From positions 248,001 through 312,000 of the forward strand of contig JAHQIW010007066.1 of NCBI GenBank assembly GCA_019055375.1: 64,000 nucleotides of DNA, written 5' to 3'. Shown piece after piece: positions 25,457-36,073 of the stretch. Position 1 is the first letter of the stretch; every line of letters starts with the position of its first letter. Source of the DNA: Parelaphostrongylus tenuis. Its lineage: Eukaryota; Nematoda; Chromadorea; Rhabditida; Metastrongylidae. Under the pieces are notes generated by a model. That model saw only the letters and a list, made by a program, of their open reading frames with translations. It had not been told where the DNA came from and did not search any database. The translations under genes and the position numbers were made by a program.

Positions 25457-25524
25457 CCTCGATAGTGTAGTGATAGCATGAGTCCCAGTTATGAATGGAA
25501 CGCCGGTTCAACTCCCGTCCGAGG
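25457..25524 (+). repeat. tRNA-like core, copy C
   Basis: A plus-strand copy of the core seen at 22940 and 25172: CCTCGATAGTGTAGTGATAG, a CCCAGTTATGAATGGAACGC middle, and a CCGGTTCAACTCCCGTCCGAGG end. Substitutions in the T loop and anticodon arm argue against a functional tRNA. Confidence 0.6.
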
Positions 25525-26334
25525 CCGTGTCCTTGCTCACGATTCAATTCCATTAGTTAACCAATTGATTATACTTTTACTGTTTCGTTATCCGCACCCG
25601 CATCGATTTTTGGAAATTCTGTCTTCTTTTATACAAAGTTTTAGTGGTCAATCGGTAGCGCAATTCACGATAATTTAAGCGATGTATAATGTTTTTAGAA
25701 GGAACAAGCTTGTAATGTGCTAATGTAATGCGCGCGACTCAAAATCTCGCATGCTGCAGTGTCATGTCCGTGCAAAATTTTTGGAGAATTCCTTTATATT
25801 ATATGTTGCTTTTCCTTCAGCCATGAGCTGCTTTATCGTTTTTGACAAGCTGAAGTGGACGTGAGACTTCTCCAATAGAACGTGTGGTTATGTGATGGAC
25901 GTCTTCATAGAACTTCAAACCAAACGGTGTTTTAGTCCTGATTCTTCTACTCGACTGCACCATATTACACTGCCTAAGAGTTAAACTCGCGGTAAGCAAA
26001 GAATTAATTAGCTACCTAACCATTATCAAAGTCCGTTTGGTATAGTCACAAGAATGCTCAGATACGAACAAAACACTAAAATTGGTGTGGATATCATGGA
26101 TGAGCTCAAACAGCGACTACTCTTTTTAGAGATGTGAACGCTGGCGCTGTATCATCAAGAAGCTCCTTCGTGTTTCTTAGCGGTGTTTTGAATTCTTAAC
26201 GTGGAGTGTATGCGCCCTGGATAGGATAGAAGTGACTTGATTCCACTACGCATTCAGCAAACTTCCAGTTTTGTGTGTATCTCAGCATTTTCCCTGCTAG
26301 GTTTCAGATTATACTCCGCCGCTAAGGGATATTA

Positions 26335-26625
26335 GGATAAAGCTGTAGGCACTGGTCAATCCCTGAGGGATTGCGCCATGCATTCTTGTTCAATTTTTAA
26401 ATTCGTCAAGGTGATTGAGCGCATTTCTGACCTTAACAATGACTCGTGGTGGCCTCTCGCTGTAACGAGTCAGTGCTGCTTATCCTCCCAGACAAGTCTG
26501 AAACCAGTCTGGTACCGATTTACCGACCCCGAGAATTGGATGGCTTGGTCAGCCATGAGCGCGAGATCGAACCATTGACCTCGTGTGAGACGCAGAGCAC
26601 CTTTAACCGCTGCGCCGCATGCGCT
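26335..26625 (-). mobile_element. tRNA-headed SINE, copy 3
   Basis: Best-preserved copy of the SINE. The minus-strand head at 26625 reads GCGCATGCGGCGCAGCGG, followed by a perfect-looking B box GGTTCGATCTC at about 26574. The body has the CCAGACTGGTTTCAGACTTG block, and the tail is an AGCTTTATCCTAAT stretch at 26335. It lies in intron 4 of the srx pseudogene. Confidence 0.8.
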
Positions 26626-27835
26626 GTAGGTATCAGAAAAATCTCAAATTCTTCAATATCACGTGTTAGAGCTCTCTTTGCTGCAGAAACTTTTGAACTT
26701 CATCTTCAAAAGATTTACAAATAACTTTGGCTATCGAGTCAGTGGTCATAGTGCTGCGTGTATGACATTCAGAGGATTGCAGTCGCCAGATCGCCGAAGA
26801 CACGTGTGCATCAGTTCCCAACGAAGCAAATCTGGTGTTCGACCTACTAAACACATCACACTTTGGAGTGTAATGAGGCATCTCCAATTTTTGACGGTTC
26901 AACAAGGTCAAAATTTTAATTTTTCCTGTTTGATAAAGGGGAATGCTTTTAGCACAAACCATTTTCTAGGCATTTGATAACGCATAGTGAACTCCCATCC
27001 TCCTAAAGTTAGGACCATTTTTCGCTTAACGCAAGCGCCAACGCTGACGATTCCTGCAATGCGCGTATTCGGACGAAGGGGGCTTCATCGGTGACGTAGA
27101 GAAACTAAAATTGGCGGCGAGTGCAGGAAAGTATGAAGTACATTCAGGGCTAGATGTTATGGGTACATCATAAGTCAACACTGTTTTTTGAGATTTACGG
27201 AGCCCAGAATGATCTGAGATTATTATCAGCCTTCCTGAAGTCGTCTAACCCAACGTCGCAGCATCGAAAAGTTTCGAAATCAGGGAGTAGGGCGTAGCTA
27301 TTGTACTGTATTTACCTATAATACACACGTAGACGTTGCTCAGCACAGGGAAGAACTTGCTTCTTGCAGGGTTTTCCTGGACGCTTTCCAGTCTACAAGT
27401 CACATCCTCATTGTTGCCTTTTAGTCAGCTTAACGCGCAGAAACTAAGGTATATGTCAAGTTAACGCAGCGGAGGCATGGAATCAATTTCCTGAATCTAC
27501 TTACATTTCGGAGAAGTAAATGGACACTATAACATGCGTTTGATTTTCCCATGGGCCACCTGAGCATGCACCATGTGGCTTCGCGACCAGCCAGTTAGAG
27601 ATCTCTCCATAAGGAGGGTCTAAGGACGCAATAGAAAATTTGATGTAGTGCGGATTTTAGAAATTGTTCCTTGAGGGCATGCACTCGCCTATGAGCAATG
27701 GTTTCCACACAAATGCCGCTCAACGAAAGAGGCATGAAATGAAGGTCCGCTTCTCCAACCAGAGATGCGCTAAATCTCTCATAAATTTCGCCAGATAATT
27801 TAAGAATTCTTACCGAAATTTTATAAACATGTACC

Positions 27836-27945
27836 CAGCGATGTAGAGTGGTATGATATGTAAAATTTTCATGTCAACTAAGACTCGAACCCACATTTGC
27901 ACATTACTCTACATCATTGGTACATTTATGACGTCATACCATTAC
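27836..27945. repeat. Hairpin repeat with tRNA-B-box-like segment
   Basis: The ends are inverted (GATGTAGAGTGGTATGA on the left; CATTACTCTACATCATTGG and GTCATACCATTAC on the right). Inside is ACTCGAACCCACATTTGC, which reads as a tRNA T-arm-like motif on the minus strand. A related sequence is at 63780-63870. Confidence 0.55.
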
Positions 27946-28685
27946 TAGAAGCGCTTAAATAAAAAGAAGTCTGCTTGTAAATATGTTTTTCTTTTTGCAT
28001 AAATTGGTTGCAGGCACTAAGCCAAACCTCGCTATTTGTTTCTCAACATATGAGCTCTCGTTGCTTTCATCCCGAAACTAACTTGGCCATCTTCGTCATT
28101 GGCACTTTCTATGGGAGCTAATGTCACGCACTAGATTGGTAAGTGCCCTATTACATCAATTTTCGTGGTCCCATATTGTCAGACATGGTGGATATTTCTT
28201 GGGAAAAAAAACCATGCAAAATTTTCGAGCACGAATATAGGTCAAAGCTTAGATGAGATTATCAACTACTGAATTAACATAAGCTGTCTTCAAGTTCATC
28301 AACTCGGCGTGTCAAAGTGTCTCATTCCTTTTCCAGTCATTTCATCTGGCAAGATGGGGTCTTTGTATTCATTGAAACCGTGTCGAAGATTTTTTTTCCA
28401 ATTCCACCTTCGAAGCAGCATTTAGAATATCCATCGCCTGTAGTAGATTGCAGGATAAAAACAAGGTTCGCATCGTTGTTCAACATTTGGAGTACACGCC
28501 ATGCACTCGACTTTGTTGAATTGTTACAGGTAAATTATGCAATTTGCCCTATACAAAAGCTTGCGGCTCTTCAACGATGTTTCGAAACTAGTGTTGCTAC
28601 TCTACCTATGAGTCTGGTCCCATTTTGCAGACATCATTGTAGACAGCATCGAAAGGTATTCTGACGCCGTAAATTAGCAACTCAT

Positions 28686-28697
28686 AAGCTCGGAACA
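28686..28697 (+). repeat. Target-site duplication, left copy
   Basis: AAGCTCGGAACA at the 5' boundary of the RTE insertion, repeated exactly at 29592-29603. The last bases overlap RTE sequence (microhomology), so the boundary is uncertain by a few bases. Confidence 0.8.
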
Positions 28698-29591
28698 TTA
28701 GAATGGGACGAAATGGGAGTGAAAATTGACGGTCGACAATTAAACCATCTTCGCTTTGCTGACGATATCGTCCTCATAACACCAAACATCAGCCAAGCAG
28801 AACGAATGTTGACTGATTTCGATAACGCCTGTGGAAAGATCGGTCTTCAACTGAATCTAACGAAAACAATGTTCATGAGGAACGGATGGGTTTCTAATGC
28901 CCCATTCACGCTCAACGGAACGACAATTTCCGAATGCTCCAGTTACATCTATCTAGGTCGTGAAATCAACATGATGAACGACCTAGCCCCAGAGTTGAGC
29001 AGGAGGAAACGAGCGGCTTGGGGAACGTTTAAGAGCATCGAAGATGTAGTGAAGAGGACAAAGAACGTCCGACTCCGTGCCCACCTTTTCGACTCGACAA
29101 TTATCCCTGCCCTAACGTATGCAGCAGAAACCTGGTCGCTACGTAAGCAGGATGAAAGATCACTTGCCGTTATCGAACGCGCAGTCGAAAGGTCGATGCT
29201 AGGAGTATCTCGTATTTCGCAAATGAGACAAAGGATCCGAACTTCCGACCTACGTCAACGATCGAAAATCAGAGACGCCGTTCTACACGCCAGGATATCG
29301 AAAATAAGGTGGGCCGGACACGTGATGCGCTTCAACGACAACCGATGGACGAGAGCCGTTACCGACTGGATTCCTCGGGACGTCAAGCGCTCTAAAGGAA
29401 GACCACTGACCCGTTGGTCCGATTTCTTCACGAAAGCAATGGAAGAAAGATATGATGCTCAGCGAATTCCTAGAGCAAGTAGGTCCCACTGGGCTACTCT
29501 TGCACGCGATAGGGAAAAATGGAAGAGTTGCTGGTACCCGCTCGAGTCACTCGACGATCAACGGGACGACAGGTGATACAGGTGACAGGTG
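28698..29591 (+). mobile_element. RTE-type non-LTR retrotransposon, 5'-truncated
   Basis: The insertion carries the 3' part of the element's single ORF. From the internal ATG at 28713 it is open for 287 codons to TGA at 29574. It encodes the core of the reverse transcriptase palm with the catalytic RFADDIVLITPN motif (about residues 14-25), a YIYLGREINM segment, and a C-terminal domain with RWAGHVMRFNDNRW and WSDFFTKAM motifs typical of RTE-clade proteins. The 3' end is a short-repeat tail of GGTGATACA-like units, typical of RTE. The endonuclease and most of the RT lie upstream of the truncation, so this copy cannot move by itself. It is nearly identical over its length to the copy at 62599-63709, implying recent insertion. 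It sits in intron 6 of the srx pseudogene. Confidence 0.92.
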
Positions 29592-29603
29592 AAGCTCGGA
29601 ACA
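29592..29603 (+). repeat. Target-site duplication, right copy
   Basis: An exact repeat of the 12 bases at 28686-28697, placed directly after the GGTGA-repeat tail of the RTE element. This marks target-primed insertion. Confidence 0.8.
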
Positions 29604-30239
29604 CGTAGTTTCATCTCCCCATAATTCGTAATTCTATGTTTACATTAAATGCCCAAATACTCTCGTGATTACCGCATCGTGGGTGACCTCTCTTCGTGTC
29701 ACTCGTGTGATCCACCTTGTTCTGGTGTTTGGCCTTATCACGTGAAGTTGTTGTCAATGTATATTCCCTCACCCCATTCTGAAATATCCAGCTTTAGTTT
29801 TAACTTTATTATACTCTAGCCTAAATATCCGCCCTCCGAGAAAGTATATATAAATGGCCGAAGTTTGTTCCGATTGCTTTACGTACTCTTCGGCTCGACT
29901 TCGACTTGCACTCTAATTCAACTTGTTCTGTCGTCTAATTGTAACCACCCTATATAACCCATTATTATTGTTGTAGTGTCATTATAAAGATAAAACGATA
30001 ATCCAGGACAAGGAGTGCAGTATAAAAAGTATCACATCAAATGTCGCGAGTGGCCTAAACAATTCTGAAACTTAGCATAAGCACTGAACAGACTTGGCTA
30101 CTTTCATGGCGAATGGAAACGTCGGGGAGCATTGAAGTGACATGGAGCCTAACCATAAGCTCGCTAAGAGGCACTTTTTGAAGCTAAGCTACCTAAGCTT
30201 TCGTTTCTAGAAATATTGAGGGACCAAAAAAGTTGAACT
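29604..30239. other. Pseudogene intron, no further feature
   Basis: Remainder of the host intron between the RTE insertion and the mariner relic. No repeat or exon was recognised. Confidence 0.35.
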
Positions 30240-31110
30240 CACAGCAGCTTTAGCAAAAAAAAATGTTGGAAGTGCCTTGGAGTTGATGCAGCATCACGCC
30301 TTGAAAGTCTTTTTTTGGTTTCAAGCTAAAGAAGACACCATTTTATTTACGAAAAAACCCTTATTTGTGCATGATACTTCATCCAAAAAAACTGTTCTTC
30401 TTGTAAATTATGGAACCAGAGGATTCCACATGAGCCCACTTAAGCACGGAGGCGCAAACAAAAGAATATTGGTCACAAACTGTTCCGTTGTCATCTTGGC
30501 AATCCATCGCTGGCCAAAATACAAACTGGCTTTCTTTCGAGGGTCGACGTCGTCTAAATCAATTGTTGTCCCAGACCAACGAGGAACTCTACCTACAATC
30601 GAATCGATTCGTGCTGAAGACTATGCTCATCATCTTTTGGGATCCGAGCGAGGCAATTCACTGGAACATGCAGCCAGCCAGAGAGACGAGCAATGAAAAG
30701 CACCACTTTAAGCACCTGGACCGCTGTAGTCGGGTCTTGTTACATCGACGTTGCCTTACTCTCATCTTGCTTCAAGGAGGCAAAAGGCTGCATGTAGGCA
30801 AATTGACAAAGAGGAAATTGACCAAGTCGGGCTGGGAGTCGTTGGGCCATCAGCAGCACAGTCCTGATCTGCTACTGTTTGACTATCACCTCTTCATGTC
30901 GCTGAAGCACTTTCTGAGCGAGAAAAAGTTAAGGCATTACTAATTTGCGTCGAGGATCAAACGCTTTCTTTGAATCAAAGGAAGACGATTTCTGTGCGCG
31001 TGGTAATTGACTTGCTGCTTAAGAAATGCAGAAATGTGTTCAGGCTGATGAGGCATACTTTTAGATAGTTGATAAGCAATTTTACCATGAGTTGGGAAGA
31101 TGGTACTGGG
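30240..31110 (+). pseudogene. Mariner-type transposase relic
   Basis: A decayed DNA-transposon gene, scattered over several frames. The clearest part is HSPDLLLFDYHLFMSLKHFL at about 30858-30917. It corresponds to the mariner SPDLAPSDYHLF region, which carries the last catalytic Asp of the DD34D triad. Upstream, HVGKLTKRKLTKSGWESL matches the segment following the second Asp, but the Asp itself is replaced in this copy. Downstream, FFESKEDDFCARG resembles the FF-SK--F--RG stretch near the mariner C-terminus. Terminal inverted repeats were not found by eye. The element is inactive. Confidence 0.75.
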
Positions 31111-31129
31111 GCACTTATAAAGAGATGAA

Positions 31130-31490
31130 AAATTATGCATGAATTCGAAACAAAAAGAATAATAAGTATTCTTCAAATTGAAGGCCATCGTTCTCTAAGA
31201 TTCTCTGCCAACGGTCCGCCAAGTTTCGGATCTGGCCAAAAAGTCATTCCTTCGACATCGAATCACAAAACTTTTGACAGGCTTCTTCAACTTCGTCGAT
31301 TCATTCAAATCGGCGACCCTTCAAACAGTGTTGCATTGATCGAAAAATGCCAAAGTCGGATGGAGAGCAATCTGAACTTTAGGTGGGATGCGGCATCCGT
31401 CTAATTCAACATACTCGTATTTGATCCTTATGGCAGTGTGCTGTCTGGCATTGTCTTGCTGCATAAAACGCGCTTTCGGTATTAACCGGT
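31130..31490 (-). pseudogene. Second mariner-type relic, opposite strand
   Basis: The minus strand encodes MQQDNARQHTA at about 31465, the DNAR-H motif around the second catalytic Asp of mariner-type transposases. After frameshifts there is an EEACQKFCDSMSKE-like stretch and a RW-RILEN-like C-terminal part. The relic ends against the C-terminal end of the plus-strand relic, so two mariner fragments meet tail to tail. The DNAR context differs between them, suggesting different subfamilies. Confidence 0.7.
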
Positions 31491-31549
31491 TGAAGACCAG
31501 AGAACTCAGAAGGCGTGTCTGGCCCCACCCCCACCAATAATAATTCTGT

Positions 31550-32092
31550 CGTTTGATAGATGATCGTGATAGTGATTGGCGTGATAGCGGTAGTGATGGT
31601 AGTAATAGTGATAATAGTGATAGTGATCATAGTGATAGTGGCGGCAGTGATAGTGATGACGGTGAAGTGATCAGAATGGCAGTGATCATAGTGATTATGA
31701 TAGTGATAGTGACAATGATAGTGGTAGTGATAATGATGATAATGATAATGATAGTGATGGTAAGAGTACTAGTGATATTGACAGTGATAGTGATAATGAT
31801 AATTATCATCATTATTATTATTATTATCATTGCCGTTGTCATTATCACTATCATTTTTATCTTTGTTATCATGATAATGATGATGACAGTGATGATTATC
31901 ATTATCAATATCACCATCACTATCACTATCACCATCATTATCATCATCACTATCACCATTATCACTACCGCTGTCATTGTCACTATCACTATCACCATTA
32001 TCACTACCACTGTTATCATCAACACTATTATCACTATCACTATCATCACTATCACTACCATCACTACCACTACCATTCCAATCGCTATCATG
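31550..32092. repeat. Strand-switching (TGATAG)n microsatellite
   Basis: About 240 bp of imperfect GTGATA/GTGATG/GTAATA repeats (31550-31800) change, at a short ATTATCATCATTATTATT junction, into about 280 bp of the complementary TATCAC/TATCAT repeats (31800-32085). The two halves can pair as one long hairpin. Long open frames on both strands of Ile/Met/Val or Asp/Ser type are artefacts of the repeat. Confidence 0.9.
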
Positions 32093-33607
32093 ATCTTCTA
32101 TCCTAGGACAGACGTGATTGGTGAGAGCAGCGCCAGGAAGTAGGGCCAGACACGTCTTCTGGGTGCGCTGGTCCTCATTCAGTTAAAGTGCCCCAAAACT
32201 TTCTTTCCAACCTTGTACCTACTTCTGCTTGATCAGCTTGGTGTTTATTGCTCTATGCCAGGACTTATCAAAACCTAATATTCGCTAAGCGGCCTTGTTG
32301 ATATACATCTTGTACCAGATTGTGTAGTCTACACTTTTATCGTTTCTCTGTTCCACTTTCGTTTCTCTCACTTGGGTATGAAGACGCTGCCTACAAAAAG
32401 TAACATGGTAAGTAGACCTAACACCTCTATCAACACTAGGTAACTAAGACTTCTAGATTTTAATTTGCTATCGTTCTCATTAGCAGGGTCCTTTCTTTTT
32501 AGATAGTTCAGAACATCAAGATCTTTCACAAACTAGAGGTCAATCAAGCAAGAAGTATACATTAGTAAGCTTATTAGCACGGTTGCGAACAAATGAATTA
32601 AAAGCTTCTCATTTCGTTGATATTTTCTCATAATTTTCTTAGTCACCGGTCAGACTCAACGTTGTTGTAAACTGTGACCTGAAAGAATGCAGGATAGAAG
32701 GACAAAGCTTTTGATGCTGATTTATCTTTTACAAATGCGCTATGTCTTCGTGTTTATCATGCTTCAGCAGAGGCAAGTGAATGTGATTTTGGCATGCATA
32801 TATATCCATTAAAGAAGTTCTAAACCAATCCGCAGAATTCAGAAGAATGGGAGGCTTGGTTAACGCGAAACTAGATCGACCTAAAGAGCTCCATGCACTG
32901 TGTTAAACTTTCTCTTTATCTCCTTAGCACTGAACCACTATAAAACTGAAGAAGTATGTAAATAAAACTGCCATTACTGTGCATGAGTTAGGTCATCAAG
33001 TGTGACACTTTCCGTTTGAAATTAAGCGGAAATGTTTTTTGCTGTTTTCACCATTGTCTATAGCTTTGATCAAATGTGTTTTTGTAACGTATAGCATATA
33101 TCACGTCTTTTTCACAGAGAAGTATAGTGGTGGCGAGGCTACGAAGGAAGCTTACAAATGGGCGTGTGGAGGATAAGTGGAGAGGTTTAAGCCAGAGCAA
33201 AACAATTTCGTGCTTCTCTAAAACTCAGGTGGACCTAGTAGTATAGACTCCCGCTATCACTGCGTCAATTTCGCACATAGCTTTATTGTGCAATGCAAGT
33301 CAAAATGACCAAAAACTTGCAATCATTAGTGGAGAACATTCCGCAGGGCAATCAGCACTCGTCTCCAGTAAATAAGCTTTTGCTGTGCATCTGGAAAAAT
33401 TTAGGAAGCGCCTAAGTATGTAGCCTCAAAGTCTACTTCCAACGACTAGGTGTGCATATCACAAGCTAAGTATAGTTTGAAAAATTAGATCTTATTCCAC
33501 TAAACTCGAAGTAGTTCGGTATTGCAACGACAACGCTAGGTTAAACAAGTCTGGAGGAGCTGCCAAGATCTCAAAGCCATTATAGTCTGCCTGAATCTCA
33601 ACGAACT

Positions 33608-33830
33608 AGGGTGACCATTTGTCTGTTCAATGGGCGATTACTCGCACACACGTCTTTGATGAAGGAGGTGGTCTCAGAGTTAGGAAAGACAGAGCACCAC
33701 GTCATTGGATTTCTCAGACGAAATGGCGCTGCCTATTTCGTAACATCTAGGACAGCGGAGAAAAGCTGCTCATTTGAACTCACAACTGGAGAAGAGTCCG
33801 TGGAGCCGTTCTTTTCGTCAATATGAGTTT
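33608..33830 (+). pseudogene. RTE endonuclease N-terminus, diverged
   Basis: Encodes a 71-codon frame starting MTICLFNGRLLAHTS, which parallels the [15 protein letters not shown] start of the endonuclease domain at 39690. An HHVIGFLRR segment follows (compare [11 protein letters not shown]). The catalytic Glu position is lost. The identity is low, so this is an old insertion or another RTE subfamily. Confidence 0.65.
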
Positions 33831-34714
33831 GGTTATGAACATCGCCCTCAAATCACTGACAACCCGTATTAAACGTTTTGAAGTTGAAACGTTGTAAGAA
33901 TAACATCTCCATCTGTGTTTGTTATTTAAGCATTCACATCAAATTTTGAGAAAGACTTGGATACTTGGATACTTGGATACTTGGACGATCCGTCTTCACA
34001 AATTGTGCGGACTCCAACACATTTTCCATTCTTCTCTTCTTTTCGCGATTGTCGTCTGATGGTGGTGTGATTCGAATATGGCGGCTATTGCGAGTCTCGT
34101 ACCGTCTTCTGTAAAATATCGACAGCTGCAAGTACAGTTGATTATTTCTTCTTACAAACATTGACAAATACTAAACAAAACATTCTATTTGAAAAAAGGC
34201 TCTGTAAAAAAAATCCATGCGCTGTTTAGAGGTATCATTGTAGAAACTCAAAAGTCAAACCACGCGAAGAAGTAACACTTGGATCTATGGGTCAGAATGA
34301 AGTAAACGGGCTGGAGAGCTATCTGGTCTTATAGCGACAACCAGATTCACTCATAGCAACTTGAAAATTTAAACGTTGCACTCTCTACGGTAAACATACC
34401 AGTATTCCATTGCAACAGCGCCATAAAAAATATAATACATTGCCATGAATCAAAGTGACTGCCCAACTGGTGTCACTGTTTCCCCAAAATCTAACGCATG
34501 TCGAACAATCGCCTCCGTGTCCTTTTAGTCCCTATAAGTATATATACCTCCAAATAATTTACTAGTCATTGAGATTCTATCGTTACTGGCAATATCGAGG
34601 AGGAGATCGACCGGTTCGTTCAATATCCTCACGTTAACAAGAATTCTGTTTATTTAACGACTTCTTAGAGGTACTATGATGTCCCAGCTGTAACTAATGA
34701 TGTTGAGTCATGCG

Positions 34715-34805
34715 CAAAACTTTGACGTCAGGCAACACTCGAACCCGCATTTCACTCATTTCATCCTTTCCAGGGCTGCGTGCTCTAAACCGTTGCACTA
34801 TCGAC
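34715..34805 (-). repeat. tRNA-like repeat segment
   Basis: On the minus strand, AGTCGATAGTGCAACGGTTTAG (A-box-like) is followed by a GCGGGTTCGAGTGTTGCC segment (B-box-like). The anticodon region is long and does not fold as a tRNA. It is probably a tRNA-derived repeat, distinct from the SINE at 4315. Confidence 0.5.
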
Positions 34806-35245
34806 TCCTGTTTTGTCACCACTCTTCACGATAACTTTGTAAAATCTGACAGCTCAAAAGCCATCAGGAAACAATTGCTAACCAAACACTGGCATATGCC
34901 AGCGTAGAAGTGCGGTAGCCAGATCTGATCGCGATTTCACTTCCGGACTTGAAAACATTTCTGAAGTGATAGAAGAATGTTTATAAAAAAAGAGCAGCAA
35001 TCACAGCCAGAGGAAGCTCATTTGCACGCACACTGAAGCTCTGCTAACTACAGAGCGAAGATGGTTGCATTCCGGCACTCAAACGGAACGCTGAGGGAGA
35101 AAAAACGGTAAATGAGAATCATTCACATTCACTAATAGTTTCTCTTCAACTCTTCAACACTCCTCATCACAAGGCGAAAGAACTTCGATCTGACTCACTG
35201 GTGATTTCTATGTGATTTTTTATTTCGTCATGTGCTGGGTAACTA

Positions 35246-35985
35246 TGTTCTAAGTGTGGTTCTCGTATTTCTACGCTCTTTTACGAATAGCCAATGAATG
35301 ATGAAGCGTTGGTAAACGCTTGATTTTGAAGAGGACATGTATACGAACATCAATAAACGAAAGAACTTCACTAATGATTATGACTGACTGAATGATTCAC
35401 TAATGATTTTTGAATGATTTTTTCTTATTTCACTAAGTAAGGGATACGGATGTTTTGAGTGTGGTTCACGTATTTCCACGCTCATTTACGAATAACCAAT
35501 GAACGATGAAGCGTTTTTAACAATTCATTTTAGAGAGGACAATGTGCATAAATACCAAAAAATGATGCAGTTTTGATCTGACACACTAATTATTTTTAAA
35601 TAATTTTATAATTGAATAAGTAAGCGATAAGAATGTTCTAAGTGTAATACTCGTATTTCCACGCTCATTTACGAATAGCCAATGAATGATTTAGCGTTAG
35701 TAAACGCCTTGTTTTGAAGATAACAGTGTGTAGAAGCATCGAGTAACGAAATGATTCGACCTAACTTATTGACCTTTCTATTCAACTGTGTGAGTGATAT
35801 TGATGTTCAAAGTGTGATTCTCGTATGTCCACGCTTTTTTACGAATAGCCAGTGAGTGATTCAGCATTAGTAAACGCTTCATTTCAAAAAAGATAGTGCG
35901 TTTAAACATCAAATAAGAGAACATTTTAGGTCTGACTCGTCAATGATTTCATATGATTTTTCATCATTTGCAATCTGACTCATTA
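35246..35985 (+). repeat. Four-unit tandem repeat, ~170-205 bp period
   Basis: Units start at about 35246, 35451, 35634 and 35804. Each begins with TGTT(C/T)(T/A)(A/G)AGTGTG-T-CTCGTAT, then has TCCACGCTCATTTACGAATA, a GCCAATGAATGAT..AGCGTTAGTAAACGC block, and ends with TCTGACTCA-TAATGAT-type sequence. Divergence between units shows an old tandem array. No coding sense was found. Confidence 0.85.
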
Positions 35986-36073
35986 ATGATTCGAAATTTT
36001 GAGGAACAAATTTGATTTCAATCGATGATCAAAAATCAATGAGAAAACATGAAAGAAATATATGTCGTTCAAT

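Larger units (their letters stand above)
22635..32565 (+). pseudogene. Srx-like receptor pseudogene filled with transposons
   Basis: All eight exons of the receptor at 14,892 have counterparts, in order: 22635-22708, 23818-23978, 24225-24444, 25821-25991, 27685-27762, 28014-28138, 32335-32407, 32503-32565. Several lesions make it non-functional. The start ATG is GTG. Exon 2 has TGG to TGA at about 23957. Exon 3 has a frameshifting net loss of 4 nt. Exon 4 has a TGA near its start and a 2-nt loss. Exon 5 has lost both splice sites (acceptor CAC, donor AG). Exon 6 is shifted. The exon 7 acceptor is AC rather than AG. The introns remain alignable with the intact gene (for example 27530-27620 with 19430-19520), so it arose by DNA duplication, not retroposition. 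Its introns hold a SINE, foldbacks, an RTE copy and mariner relics. Confidence 0.85.
32566..36073. other. Spacer between convergent srx copies
   Basis: No gene recognised. It contains the endonuclease fragment at 33608, four TACTTGGA units at 33955-33986, a tRNA-like segment at 34715 and the tandem repeat at 35246. Confidence 0.45.

Noticed and set aside
28317..28664. 115-codon plus-strand frame just before the RTE insertion
   Set aside because: Lies in a pseudogene intron. The composition is not convincingly coding and it has no recognised family.
31553..32143. Open frames of up to 196 codons on both strands
   Set aside because: They are produced entirely by the TGATAG/TATCAC repeat; the Asp/Ser or Ile/Thr composition has no independent support.
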